Part shown: one piece after another, positions 12,035-22,893 of the stretch
Layout of the letters: each line of letters starts with the position of its first letter
Numbering within the stretch: the first letter of the stretch is position 1
NCBI GenBank assembly: GCA_021234155.1
Contig: JAJEKV010000020.1
Location: 7,486,563-7,550,562, forward strand
Direction: 5' to 3'
DNA length: 64,000 nucleotides
Source: Isoetes taiwanensis
Lineage: Eukaryota > Streptophyta > Lycopodiopsida > Isoetales > Isoetaceae
The notes under the pieces: generated by a model
Told to the model about the DNA's origin: nothing
What the model saw: only the letters and a program-made list of their open reading frames with translations
Database searches by the model: none
Program-made: the position numbers and the translations under genes

Positions 12035-13117
12035 TGCGTCGCCTTATTTTGCTTGATCGCCTGCAAACTAAGGGTGGGGTCAATTACCAACCCTAGCTAG
12101 CGTTTAAGCTCCTTGCACTAAGCATCAAACCACCTATCCAAGGAAAGTCTTTTGAAGATGAAGGCCTTCTTGTACTTCATCTTCAAAATATCATTATGCG
12201 ACACTCAGAAGAAGTGTGACCAACTTTTGTCACTCTGTGGGAAGCTGCAGAATTTTTCTTAACTCTTATGTAGTAATGGTAGTGGTCCCTTGAGGGGTTA
12301 CAGAAGTAGCAGCAGTAGTAGCAGCACTCTGAAGGGGTGTACTAGCAGCAGCTGCAGCAACAATTGTAATGCATGCGATTGTTGCATCGGTAGATGATCC
12401 AATTCTTCAGCTCCGCACAAGCATCTGCTATAGTATCGGCAAGTGGATAGAAAATCCTTACTCTATGCTAGGGTAGCTGTGCCTTCAGTGTTTCTTATGA
12501 CTCTCACACGAGCAAGCTTCTGGCGGTGTGACTCCTACTGCATGAGGTCATAGTCCATATATATATGGATGCCTCTTCATTTCACCCCGTGATGGCGCAC
12601 CCGTGGCTACTAAATTTGCCATTATTTTGGTGGCCATCTCCATAATCTTTGTATGGAGTTGTATTATAGTCCCCCTGATTTCTTGCTCAAAGTATTCTTT
12701 ATCTTCAACCATGGTGCCCAGTCTTTTCGATGTTAACGCATTTAGACTATACATAGCTTCATTACTCTTTATGCAAAGGTAGAGGCCGTTAATTCTTATG
12801 CCCCATAAAGCCGAGTGGCAAGACAAACTAGCGTCAAGATCTTTATCAAGAACAAGGGGTCAATCTTTTAACTAGACATATATTAATAAGCCATATATAG
12901 TAAACAATTAAGATCTAGAGCAAATAATTCTAACACGTATTGGTCTTACTAAATGACAATAGATCAGGTCATGCAAATAAAATAGTACCTTTTGAATTTT
13001 TTACCTTGTAGTATATATACGATATCTCATTACCTTTAACATACTTAAAAAATATGGTACATAATATCTCACAAGGTATTGTACCTTAATATACGTACTA
13101 TATAAGTATGGGGTAGG
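12035..13117. other. Spacer without a convincing gene
   Basis: It includes a GCA/AGT-rich stretch (12300-12370) and a 92-codon minus-strand open frame at 12548-12826 with a weakly helical, charged middle (KEYFEQEIRGTIIQLHTKI). No domain, start context or partner exons are evident. The region 12850-13100 is AT-rich. Confidence 0.4.
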
Positions 13118-13276
13118 TAATGCCATGGCCAGAGGGCTTTATGGGAATAAAATTCAAGGGAAATATGGCCATGGCCAAAATGGCGAGGGCGTGCGGGCGC
13201 ACGCCCGAGCCATTTTGGCCATGGCCATATTGCCTGAGAATTTTATTCCTATTAACGCCCGAGGGCCAGGGCGTTA
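13118..13276. repeat. Large GC-rich foldback (imperfect palindrome)
   Basis: Two arms of about 78 nt meet at ggcgtgcgggcgcacgcc (about 13188-13205). The inner arms pair almost perfectly (aatatggccatggccaaaa with ttttggccatggccatatt), and the outer arms pair with gaps through ggaataaaattc / gaattttattcc. It stands out by its GC content from AT-rich flanks. It directly precedes an element-X end at 13333, so both may belong to one composite foldback element. Confidence 0.8.
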
Positions 13277-13332
13277 TCTCCCTTAACACCCTGCTCCGAG
13301 GGTGTTATGAGCCCTCGTGATAATGCCCATAT

Positions 13333-13445
13333 GTAGCATTATAACAGGGGGTTTTTTTGTGATTTTATACGCGTTTTGGCATGGTTTTCATATGATTTCA
13401 CGGGCGTATTCACGTGGACGTACTAAACAGTATTTCTAGAGTGCA
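13333..13445 (+). repeat. Element-X terminal segment
   Basis: It is the reverse complement, with a few changes, of 5535-5650, starting tatgtagcattataacag and ending gtatttctagagtgc. Beyond the shared core, its downstream flank resembles 22915-22970 (tttgttagcc, then a ggaaaaatc/ggcaaatcatgtgg stretch). The family's boundary may therefore lie further out here than the insertion in copy B suggests. It is followed by irregular ttaatattagggttt repeats, telomere-like in flavour. Confidence 0.6.
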
Positions 13446-13899
13446 CTCATTTGTTAGCCATTCATTTGAAAGAAGAGGAAAAATCGTGTGGTTGTAGGGC
13501 TTTTATTGTTAATATTAGGTTTGTCAAATATTAGGTTAATATTAGGGTTTGTGGTTAATATTAGGGTTTCGGATTTGCTTGTAGTTTGTTTACTCTGCTA
13601 AATTTTGCGATCCCAGTAGGCTTGTTTTGTTTGTTTGCTCGGATTTAAATCCGGTAGGAGATTTCTGATATTGGGCCAGGGTAGAAACGGGTTAGGGGTG
13701 TCCTTATCCACGAGGGAGCTGGTAGACACATGCGGCTGACATACTCAAAGAGATGGAAAATAGGGGGTTTGAACCGGATCACGAAAGCGGTGGAGCTCGA
13801 TTTCAAAGATGTGCACTGATGGATGCACTGATGGATGCCCTTTGGATAAGCAAACCCAAACCAAGACTCAAGGAGGCCAGACTCAAGGAGGTTAGACTT

Positions 13900-14470
13900 T
13901 TTCGCTTCGTCCAATAATTCTACAGTTGCCATGGCTACACCGTTTGATCCTTTCTCCACACCTAATCAGGCGGCGGCAGAATACCGCTAAACCGGGCCGG
14001 GCTTCCTTCGACTCATCACCTGCAAAAGAGCACCCTTTGGGACTCAAATTTCTCTCGGATATCCATCTGCACCTGTCGGAGCTCAAAGTGATTTCGCTTC
14101 GTTAAGTTACCTTCCTCCAGCACCCCAGGCTTCAGTTGGTTTTGCATCCTTTATGGCACCAAATAGCGTGGACCAGTGGAACGGTACTCTGGCTGCTGAC
14201 TCCAAACGAGTTGCAGATAATAATTTTGCAAGTGATGTGTAGGATTTGTTTGTAATTCCTCCGCAGTCTTTTGGTTACATGGCTGTCGCTCCTCCAAACT
14301 ATGGAATATCATATGTGATCCCGCAGCAGCCAACAATGCCAACAATGGTTTGTATACCACATCCTATCTATAGAAGCTCGCTTGTTTTATATCAGATTTC
14401 AAAGGTCTTAAGTGTCTTGAATGACAGAAAACTTTGGAGCCTAGAGCCCCTTGATCTTTTAGAATAAGCT
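13900..14470 (+). pseudogene. Broken proline-rich gene fragment, family unknown
   Basis: The plus strand holds two protein-like stretches. The first (about 13900-13990) reads ASSNNSTVAMATPFDPFST and ends at a TAA. A second frame from about 14029 runs through SLGYPSAPVGAQ, SYLPPAPQASVGF and SVDQWNGTLAADSKRV to a TAG at 14240-14242, then stays open through IPPQSFGYMAVAPPNYG and IPQQPTMPTM. Asn/Pro/Gln-rich low-complexity chains of this kind occur in C-terminal tails of plant endocytic or ArfGAP-type proteins, but no diagnostic motif is visible, so I do not name it. The stop codons, frame change and lack of upstream domain indicate a decayed fragment, possibly a captured or retroposed 3' portion. 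Confidence 0.4.
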
Positions 14471-15150
14471 GAGTCCTCCTACAAATTCTTGGGCCATGGT
14501 ATATACTCAGATCAGATCAGATTTAATTATTTTCTTACATTTCTCCGCTCTTACCTTCTTGCATCTACATGTGCTCTGAGGAATTTGCGAGGAACATCTC
14601 AAGTTCTGTGGGTTGCAAACATTGTGCCTTCACCCTTGTAGAAATGCAAGCATAATCACAAGCAAGTGAGCAAAGACAAAATCGGAACGTAGCTACTTTA
14701 GCAGGAAAAACTTTGGCAAATGCCATACTCATTCTAGCAAGTTTTAACTCATTTTGGGGCCTTATGATTTGCAAGCAATAAGTTGTCTTCTGATAAAACC
14801 CTTGCCGTGTGTACATGGACTCTGGCAGCAATTCTCAAGAATATATGCTCTCACCGATTATGATAGGGTTCATTCCCTGCTCTTGGCTCATTTCTAGATA
14901 TTATTGGTGTTACATTTCTAGATATTATTGGTGTTACAGACTGCTGCCAGCAATTAATTATTCATCCCCTACATTTAGGTGAGCTCATTGCCAGGTACCA
15001 TTGATGCTACATAGGCTATTGCTAATTAAAAAATATGATCCTTTGCAGGAAGGAGATAACCTGGAGGCCTTTTATTGCTATTACATAGTGAAGCCCATAT
15101 ATTTGGTTTTTTATTGCTATTACATATAGTGAAGCACATATATCCCAATA
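14471..15150. other. Spacer with a short local duplication
   Basis: There is no gene. A tandem duplication at 15069-15144 repeats tttattgctattacata..gtgaagc.catatat, and ttctagatattattggtgttac is doubled at about 14891-14937. Both lie just outside the left end of the 15151-22135 transposon. Confidence 0.5.
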
Positions 15151-15180
15151 TGGGTGCTTTTTTTATTGACCTACCCAATT
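15151..15180 (+). repeat. Left TIR of the 7-kb transposon
   Basis: It begins TGGGTGC after a flanking TA and continues through a run of seven T and attgacctacccaa. Identity to the right TIR breaks down after about 30 bp, leaving only GCGA and the AGCACC motifs in common. Confidence 0.8.
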
Positions 15181-15448
15181 TCGCGATGCTCCAGCACCGG
15201 CTCAGCACCTATTTTCAGCTTTTTCTCGTGACGTGAAGGATGCCCTTCTTCATTCTTGAAGGACGCCCTTCATCATTTTTGCAGGGTGTGCAGGCCTGCG
15301 CGCGAAAAGTTTTCGCAGGCAGAATTGATTAGGTGCAGCTAGGGATTTTCGAATCATGATCATTTTGATTTTGAAGCTTGATTGAAAGTGTAATTGGGTT
15401 GGGAAGTTCGGTTCATTCTGCTACTCTTAGGAATTCCAGCATCTAGCT

Positions 15449-17400
15449 ATGGCGCTGAAGTCCGGCGAGGTAAAAATCCCTCTATTTCTCATGCTTTTTT
15501 CTTTATCTACTGATATTGAACTAAAAAAACACTGTTTGATGTTATCAGGAACTGCTTTTCGCAAGAACTGAGTATGAATTTCACACAAACAGAGGTTTGT
15601 GTAATGAAGGGAAGAAGCCAAAGGATTTGAAGGCGAAGGATGTTTCCGACCGTGATTTTCTTGAAGCCCACTTCGGAAAGGAAAGATAAATTTAAAATTT
15701 GTTAGGCCCCGGTTCGCCACTGTGCTGCATGACCTGCTGGAAAGGATTTATCAGAAAAGCAAGCCTACCAACAATGAGGTTAGGGTAACCTTTTCTCGAG
15801 CTTTTGCTTGGAGTAATACCCAACGAGCTTTGTCAAACCCTGGGCAATTCAAAGTGAACTGGGCTAGTTTTGCTGCAGAAGCTTATCGAACATCTGAGCG
15901 CCAGATTTCTAAGGGAGAGACCAGCAGCTACTGTTTGAATAGCAACGCTGTTTTGGATCACTTGGGTAAGCTTGCTGAGATGAAGAGAGATGCAGAGGAG
16001 TTGCTATTATCAAAACAAGAGTCTTGTTGAGGAAAGAAGGTGCTGTTGCTGGAGCAGACATAGCTTGCAAAGCTATATATGAAAATATAGAGGCCAAGCA
16101 GAAGTCCAGAGAAGACCTTGAACGTGATTTTCCAGAAGAAGTTGATGCTATTGCAAAACTAAAGAATGATGAAGTAGTTATGCGAGAGCTTTTGGAGTCA
16201 GCACTTCTGAAAATAGATTCTAAAGGGGAAGAAGACATTCGTGAAGAAATTTCTTTGCTGAAGGATGAAATAGATACCTATGAGGAATCAATGGCTAAGT
16301 GGCATGAAAAGGCTAAGCATATTTCAGCCATGCAACAAGATAGTGAAAGCACCAAAACTCGGATGGAGTTGGGTATGGGTGTGTATTCTTTGCCTTTGCT
16401 AACTACTGATGTATGTTAGGCATGTGGCCTTTGTTTTCCTCAAGAATATGACCTGTTTGTTAAAATAAACCAATGTGGACATAAGTACCATGTGTTTTGC
16501 TTTTCAACTGTGCTGAAAACTATGCACTGTGTGGTTCCCTTTTGTGGAGAGGAAGTCCCAAGCAATATTTTGCAGGAACTGGGATTCAAAGAATTCAGTG
16601 TTGTGATTGAAGAGGACTCTAACTATGAAGATGAAGAAGAAACTGAAAATGCAAACAGTGATGAAGATAAGAAGCAGAAGGATGAAGTTGATAGCAGCAC
16701 CACTTTGTACAATAAACCTGCAAGTGCTGAATTTAAGGCAGAAAGGACTGCAAAAATTAAGAAAAGGAAGACAAGGGCCAGCACAAAGAAAGACTCGAAA
16801 CCTGTTGCAAGTAAGTATTCTTGTTCAATGTATCTTGTAATGTTTTTGTTTTGTGCTAACTTCAATTCTATTTGAACAGTTATAGATATTGACAAGCTGA
16901 GTCCTGTTAAATTTGCTCACATATCTCCCATAAAAGGTACACATTTAATTTTAGTATTATTATAACTTCTCTTTAAGTTACATTAATCTTGCAGACAAGA
17001 AGACCCCTGGCAGCACTGGACAACCTGCAGACAAGAAGACCCTTGCAAGAAACAAGCCTGGAGCACTGAAGAAAAATGGTAAGTCTAAGCGAAAATTTGA
17101 ATAGTAGTCCATGTTCAATTTAGTTGTAGTTAATATTGAATTCTTGTTGCAGGAAATGTGTCTAACATTGCTGTGAAAGCTGCTGCTGAAGATGCAAGGT
17201 TGGAGCCTATAGAAGATCAAGATGCTGGAGATGTAAAGAACAATGATGCTGAAGAGGATAAAGGAGCAGATTTATCACAGGATAAAGGAGCAGATTTATC
17301 ACAGGATAAAGGAGCAGACTCTGAAGAAGAATTCCTTCCAGGTGGTACACTGGAGGAAAATTATCTTGCTTTTAAAAAGGCAAGACTTTCGTTAATTTAG
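15449..17400 (+). pseudogene. RING-like zinc-binding protein gene of the transposon (frame-damaged)
   Basis: Exon 1 (15449-15469, MALKSGE) joins in phase to an exon from 15549 (EELLFARTEYEFH). The frame breaks near 15687 and resumes as FVRPRFATVLHDLLERIYQK. A second break near 16020 leads into a long coiled coil (REDLERDFPEEVDAIAKLKN, then EEISLLKDEIDTYEESMAKW). A 47-nt GT..AG intron (16372-16418) then joins in phase to a zinc-finger block starting ACGLCFPQEYDLFVKINQCG. Its spacing, C-x2-C, C-x-H-x2-H-x2-C and C-x4-C, fits a RING-type fold. After it come an acidic stretch, a basic nuclear-localisation-like run (KIKKRKTR), three further short exons and repeated DKGADLSQ units, ending at the TAG at 17398-17400. 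It may be a SUMO/ubiquitin-ligase-like or DNA-binding accessory factor; that is inference. Two frame breaks make this copy a pseudogene unless unrecognised introns remove them. Confidence 0.6.
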
Positions 17401-17519
17401 CAGTCTTTCAGCATCTACCAGGCATCTTATCAGCATCTACCAGGAGGATATTATGAGGATGTTTTCTTTTTAAAATATTATGTGGATCTTGTATACATGC
17501 AACACAATTTTGTTCCATA

Positions 17520-18200
17520 GTGTTGACATGTTTTTTGTATATTTATGTAATAGCAAGGTTTACACTAATATAAGGTTTACATTCCATGAATATTATGTTT
17601 TACATAAGGTTTTACATAAGGTTTTTACATGTAAAAGGTTTACATTAATATAAGGTTTATGTAAAAGGGTTTATGTATAAGGTTTATGTATTACATAATA
17701 GGAAGGTTTACATATGAATAGCAATGAATAGCAAGGTTTACATATGTATAACCCCAGCAAGGTTTATGATTGATAGCAATGTTTACATATGAATTTAAGG
17801 TTTACATTCCATGAATATAAGGTGTACACATGAATATAAGGTGTACATGAATATAAGGTTTACATTCCAAGTATGAAGGTTTACATTCCAAGTAATGATT
17901 GTTTATGATTGATAGCTAGTTTACATTCCAAGTTTATGATTGATAGCTATCTAGCAATATGATTGTTTACATATGATTGTTTATGGTTACATATTTTTGT
18001 TTATGATTGTTTATGATTGACAACCAATATGATTGTTTACATATATGTTTATGGTTATGATTGACAACCAATTTGATTACATATGAACTATGACAACATA
18101 TTTGACAACATATGAATTATGACAACTTCAATATGACTACAAATTTACAATATGATTTACAATTTACAATATGTTTCACATTTTACAAATTGGTCTAGGG
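17520..18200. repeat. Irregular minisatellite between convergent genes
   Basis: Variations of aaggtttacat, gtttatgattgatagc and gtttacatatgatt recur dozens of times with drifting spacing, giving an AT-rich, T/A-asymmetric block exactly between the two convergent gene ends. No open frame crosses it. Confidence 0.7.
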
Positions 18201-18213
18201 TTTACAGTTTGAA

Positions 18214-21200
18214 TCACAAAGCATCTCTTCCTTTTGCTACTTTTGCTTTTGATTTCTTCTTTCCTTTCAGATCATTTCCTTTAGACTCTAAAACTTCTTG
18301 AGCATAAATGGATGCGCTTTGATGCAAGCTATCCATAATTTGATCTTCCACAATGTCAGGGAGTTGAAACAGGTTGTTCCTCAATCTGGTCATATCAAAA
18401 TTAACAGCCAAAACCAAATGGCTGTATACACTGCACTCTGGCTCATGTTCTAGCAATTCATACAAGTTACCATTAATCAACTTGTAATATTTTCCAGTAA
18501 CAACTACTTCATTCCTACCAAACTTTTGCCCCCAAGGATCCTTGTATGCTTTCTCTATAACATGCTTTGTTCTAGTGCATTTTAAAATATAAAAGTCTAC
18601 TTTTTCTTTGTTGTTAGGCTCAAAGATTGACAAAAGAAAGTTATCTCCAACAAAGAATGATATCGATTTTCACTCATGGTCTCCTTCAAAAAACAGGGCC
18701 TTCAACAACTTCCTCAACATAGTCAAGACCCATAGGTTTTAATTCGAGTATGACCACGTGCCTATTCTAGCAATGTAGGAACACTTTGCATATTTCCCTA
18801 ACCAAAGCTTATGACGTAAACAAGTGAAGTTCATATGTGCCACTTGAGTCGGGTCGGTTCTTTGAGTAGGCGATGGAATGAAATTTGCTAGAGCCAGATA
18901 GAGTTGCACAATCATACCTTTCACTTCTATCAACATCTCCTATGCCAACTTCCCAAAAAATCTGTCAAACACAAGCATTCACAAGCTCAAAGAAATTGGA
19001 ATGTATAAAAATCCAGCAGTTCAACAAAGACACCAGACTGTCCTTGCCTTCCATTGTTATGTTGTCACCGAAATGTTTTTTGCAAAAACCACTACATCAT
19101 GTGCATTTCTAAGTGGCAATCAATTTCGTTTTAACATCTCATGAGTTAGGGCTCTCTTAATGACAGCTCCGGCACCATCATGTTCACTGTTTCTCTCTAT
19201 CAGTTAGTCTTTGAAATGAACATTAACTCTAGGTGCTTGAAAATGAAAGTTACCTTTCCCATGATAAGAAGCAAAATAATTCCAAGTTATTGGGATGCCA
19301 CTAGTTTGATAATTTCTTCCTAGAAAGTAAAATGTTCTACTTCCTTTCCACTGGCTAGAACATCCATCAGATCAAACAATGTGTCTGTTGTACTTGATTT
19401 GTTTGCTGGACAAAAATGCTGCATGACTGTTCAAACAATGTTGCATAAACAAAGTGCCATGTTCCCTGTCATCTGAAATGTAGAAGTGAGTTTCTTTGAT
19501 GATTCTTCTCTCATCTTCATCCAATTTAGGGTCATCACTTTTGGTGGCATGTCTATATGATATATGCACTAAAATTGTGCACTGATCATTCCTCCAATGC
19601 AGACTTTGAATTTCTTGTTGAATCTTGAAGCTGTAATTTTCAGCAAAATCAATCACTGAAACTATTGCATCCTTTGGAAATGTTTCCAAACACTCCTTGA
19701 ATTGCCTGGCCTGCCATCTAGCCTCATAGTTGTGTGGAATGAATTCTTTCAGCAATGTTCTGGCATTCTGGAAAATATCAGCAGCACTTGTGGTCTTGTA
19801 AACCAGTTTAGTGACTGGTTTTTTTCCCAGCTTATAACCTCCTTTGCCATCAGGTTCTTCTACAGATTCATATATCTACAACAAATACAGAAATAAAAAA
19901 TAAAGCTACACCAAAATGAAGCATAAAAAACAGCAACAATCTTAGTACCTTGTCATATGTCTTCCACTCCACCTGCACACCATTTTTGAAATTCACTTCT
20001 TTTGGACATGTTGGCAGCTTGCTAGGTCCACAATTATTGCACTTGAGAGTTAGGCAGTCATGTGCATACCATTCTTCACTTTCATCTCTTGGACAAACAA
20101 GAGACCTCCAAAGCTCACTTGTTGAAGCATAGGTGCTCTTCCTTGCCATGCATGTTGGTCCAGGACCACAAACTTCACACGTGCATTTACAATTTGGACC
20201 ATGAATTTTTTCATCATGTCTTACTTTGTTCATTGCAAGTCGAATAAAATCTGCTCTCATATGATACACACAACAGCATGTCTCTCTGTCCTTTACTTTC
20301 CTGACATAAAGGGGTTTCAAGGCATGAAAAACTGAGAAAGAAACCTCAAACTTAGGATACTCCCTTCTGAAACGCTAGTAAAATTAAACCTGCAAAAACA
20401 GACACAAGAATTACAAAGAATTAGAGCAATTACAAAAGTAATTACAAAGAATTACAAACAATTGTAACAACATCCAGCATGTGCAATCAAACTAACCTGA
20501 GTATCCTCCATGAAGTGTAATGGATGCATGATCTTGAATCCTTCAGCCACTCTAATCCTTATAACATGTTTCTTGCATGGAGACACTCGTGTGTTATCTC
20601 TCCAAAAGTCAACTATTAGTTTCCTCTCATCATAAGAGAGTCTGTCAAATCTAGTATTCTTCTTGAACATGGACCATGGTCCACTACCATGCTCTGCAGA
20701 CCAATCTTCTATTTATTTGCAAATCCACACAATCTTCCTATTCAGATTCATTTGCTTGGCAAAAGCGGACTTGTTAGTTTCACCATTGATAAAAAAGTCA
20801 TTGCAAAGACTTCTTGCTCTCCATACATCCGTATTTTTGAATACTTATGAGCTGCAAAAGACTCCCTCAAATTGTTAATGATTGTTTTCATTGTGTTTAA
20901 TTCTTTGCTGTTTGAGAGATCTAGTTCAGGTATCCACTTTCTAGCACCCCCTAGAATTTCCACTCTTTCTTCAGATGTAGCATTCTCACACAATTCGTTC
21001 ACAAGCTTGCCTAATTCTTTTGACAACTTTCTTTTCTTCCACTTGCTGAATGAACCTTTCTTACCAACAGTAGCATCATTTGCAACTGCACCTAAGTTGC
21101 CAGTTGCAGCATCCACTTCTCTTTTTTTCTGTCTTTGAATCCTCCTGATTTCGGCCTGTCTTTTTTTGAAAGCGGCTTCATAATTCTCTTGGTTTGCAAG

Positions 21201-21841
21201 CACTGCAATTCTAACTACAGTCAGAACGAAATTTATCAATGCAAATACCTCTATTATAGCAAGTACCTGTATTATGACAGTCAGATCCAACCTCTACAGC
21301 ATTGCCAACATCCATAACTTCAGCATCCTCATTTGATATTCCACCATATTCTCCTGTAATTTTAGCATGTCAGTTTAGTTTTTATAAACCAAGTAACAAA
21401 TTTAAATTGCATACTTGACATGTTGAAATCATGTTCAAAGTCCATAAATTCAGCACCATTGAATGAATTCTGTTCCACTGAAAGCAGTACATTACATCAG
21501 TCAGCAATTTAGAACAAAAAAATTCAGCAATTTAATAGCAGAAGCATTTAACAAGGACTACCTTGTCTTTCATCTTCATGATGAAATTCTTGATCTGAAT
21601 TTTCGACTTCATATGTAGTTTCTTCATTCCTTGTGAAATCCACTGTTTCAATGTGAGTACCAGCTTCGATTTGTGTAGGTGATTCTTCAAGGTAATTTTC
21701 TGCAAATTGTGAACAGCACTCCAGAAATCGCTTGGAATTGTTGACGAACTCTTGCATGCCCGCCAGCATTCCCCGGGCATCAAATTGCGCACAATGCCTG
21801 GACACAGAAGCAAGGAATTCATCTCTCAACTCAAGAACCAT
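18214..21841 (-). pseudogene. DDE-type transposase, multi-exon, with in-frame stops
   Basis: Exon 1 (21841-21562, ATG at 21841) encodes MVLELRDEFLASVSRHCAQF and ends at a GT donor. Further exons carry a basic helical region (20760-21240), VDFWRDNTRVSPCKKHVIR, and a Cys-rich block (TCCCVYHMRADFIRLAM, then KCTCEVCGPGPTCM and KCNNCGPSKLPTC). The catalytic core follows: VIDFAENYSFKIQQEIQSLH with WRNDQCT just after, FYISDDREHGTLF, SDGCSSQWKGSRTFYFLGRN, ITWNYFASYHGKG, then after a short intron HDGAGAVIKR. The Asp/Glu candidates are D of DFAENY, D of SDGC and D of HDGAG. A TGA stands immediately before SDGC where a sense codon is expected, and more stops and frame breaks occur between 19130 and 18640. 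The C-terminal segment (18633-18214) is again open, ending in Lys-rich KGKKKSKAKVAKG. Similar proteins are, from memory, annotated only as uncharacterised in other genomes. Confidence 0.7.
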
Positions 21842-22105
21842 AGTTGTGCTTCAAGAAACGCTGAAACAACATAATTCTGAAGGTGCATCATTTGATTTGG
21901 GCAGGGAAATTCCAATTCGAATTGGAGATTGCAAACTAAAATTTCGGGATCGATAACTTGGCCAAAAATAGCAGGAATGATGGATCTTGACTCCGGCTCA
22001 AGGCTGGCTATGGCGGGTGAAGTGCTTGACGAAACGTGAAGGGCGGTCGAAAAAATTTTATGACGGGTATCAGCACCTTACCAGCACCAATGTCGCGACA
22101 TGAGT

Positions 22106-22135
22106 TTTTGAGTAGGTCAATAAAAAAAGCACCCA
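22106..22135 (-). repeat. Right TIR of the 7-kb transposon
   Basis: The reverse complement reads TGGGTGC, seven T, then attgacctactcaa, differing from the left TIR at one position in the first 30. It is followed by TA (22136-22137). Confidence 0.8.
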
Positions 22136-22427
22136 TATATTCTAATTAAATTGTTTTTCAATTGTAATGTAAATCTTTACATTCACATCAGACCATGATA
22201 TTACAATGGTAATGCATCATTTCCTTATAACTCCAATTGGTTTATTTGTCTTACTAAGAATTACTTTGTCGTAATATATGCCCTTGTAACAGTTGAGAAT
22301 GCAGAAATGGTGTTCTCGTTTTGAAGGCAGATGTTGGTCTTGTTTTCCATTTCCATCTACATATCTACACGTGTAAAATGTGCAAAGGCTTTAGCTAGGG
22401 CCCGAAGGGCCCAAATTTTTTTTTAAT

Positions 22428-22881
22428 ATAACAATTAACACACTACCATTAACATTATTAACACAAACCATTGCATTTAACACATTTAAATTAAAATCCC
22501 CCTTAAACCCCCTTTTGTTTGGGTGCATATTCACACGGGGGGTTACTCCGGGCAACGAGAGCTGTCGGATGGGCATATTTGCCCTTTATTCCAAGATCTA
22601 GACCATACATAGCGATCCTCGTTTGTGGGGTATGCATGTACAAGTTTTTGTATACTGTATATTAAGGCTTGCAAAATACTATAAGGTTTGAGAGAATGTA
22701 CTTAATGGTGTTAATTTTATACATGTATTGTGAATATATTTTTGGGGCTCTCGCTGCCCTACGTAACCCCCCGTGTGAATATGCACCCAAACAAAAGGGG
22801 GTTTAAGGGGGATTTTAATTTAAATGTGTTAAATGCAATGGTTTGTGTTAATAATGTTAATGGTAGTGTGTTAATTGTTAT
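22428..22881. repeat. Inverted pair of element-X left ends (snap-back)
   Basis: The arm 22428-22564 is repeated in reverse complement at 22745-22881 with near identity through the cccccttaaaccccctttt and gggtgcatattcacacgggg blocks. The loop is about 180 bp. Single-copy relatives are 3885-4300 and 48290-48610. The right arm runs directly into an element-X right-end motif (gtactaaatagtatttctag, 22894 onward). Confidence 0.8.
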
Positions 22882-22893
22882 ATTCATCCAGGT

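Larger units (their letters stand above)
15151..22135. mobile_element. 6,985-bp DNA transposon with RING-like gene and DDE-type transposase
   Basis: Ends match as inverted repeats for about 30 bp (TGGGTGCTTTTTTTATTGAC followed by CTACYCAA) and each is flanked by TA, consistent with a 2-bp TA target duplication. Subterminal AGCACC pairs with 11-bp spacing occur at 15193/15204 and 22072/22083, in the same orientation at both ends. The interior holds two convergent, intron-containing genes: a plus-strand RING-like gene (15449-17400) and a minus-strand transposase gene (18214-21841), separated by a minisatellite-like stretch. Both genes carry frame damage, so this copy is probably inactive as an autonomous element. 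The protein family does not match classical plant superfamilies (MULE, hAT, CACTA, PIF, Tc1/mariner) as I know them. Confidence 0.8.

Noticed and set aside
20663-21317. Several plus-strand open frames over the transposase gene
   Set aside because: They are antisense shadows of the minus-strand exons, which carry the recognisable motifs and splice sites.
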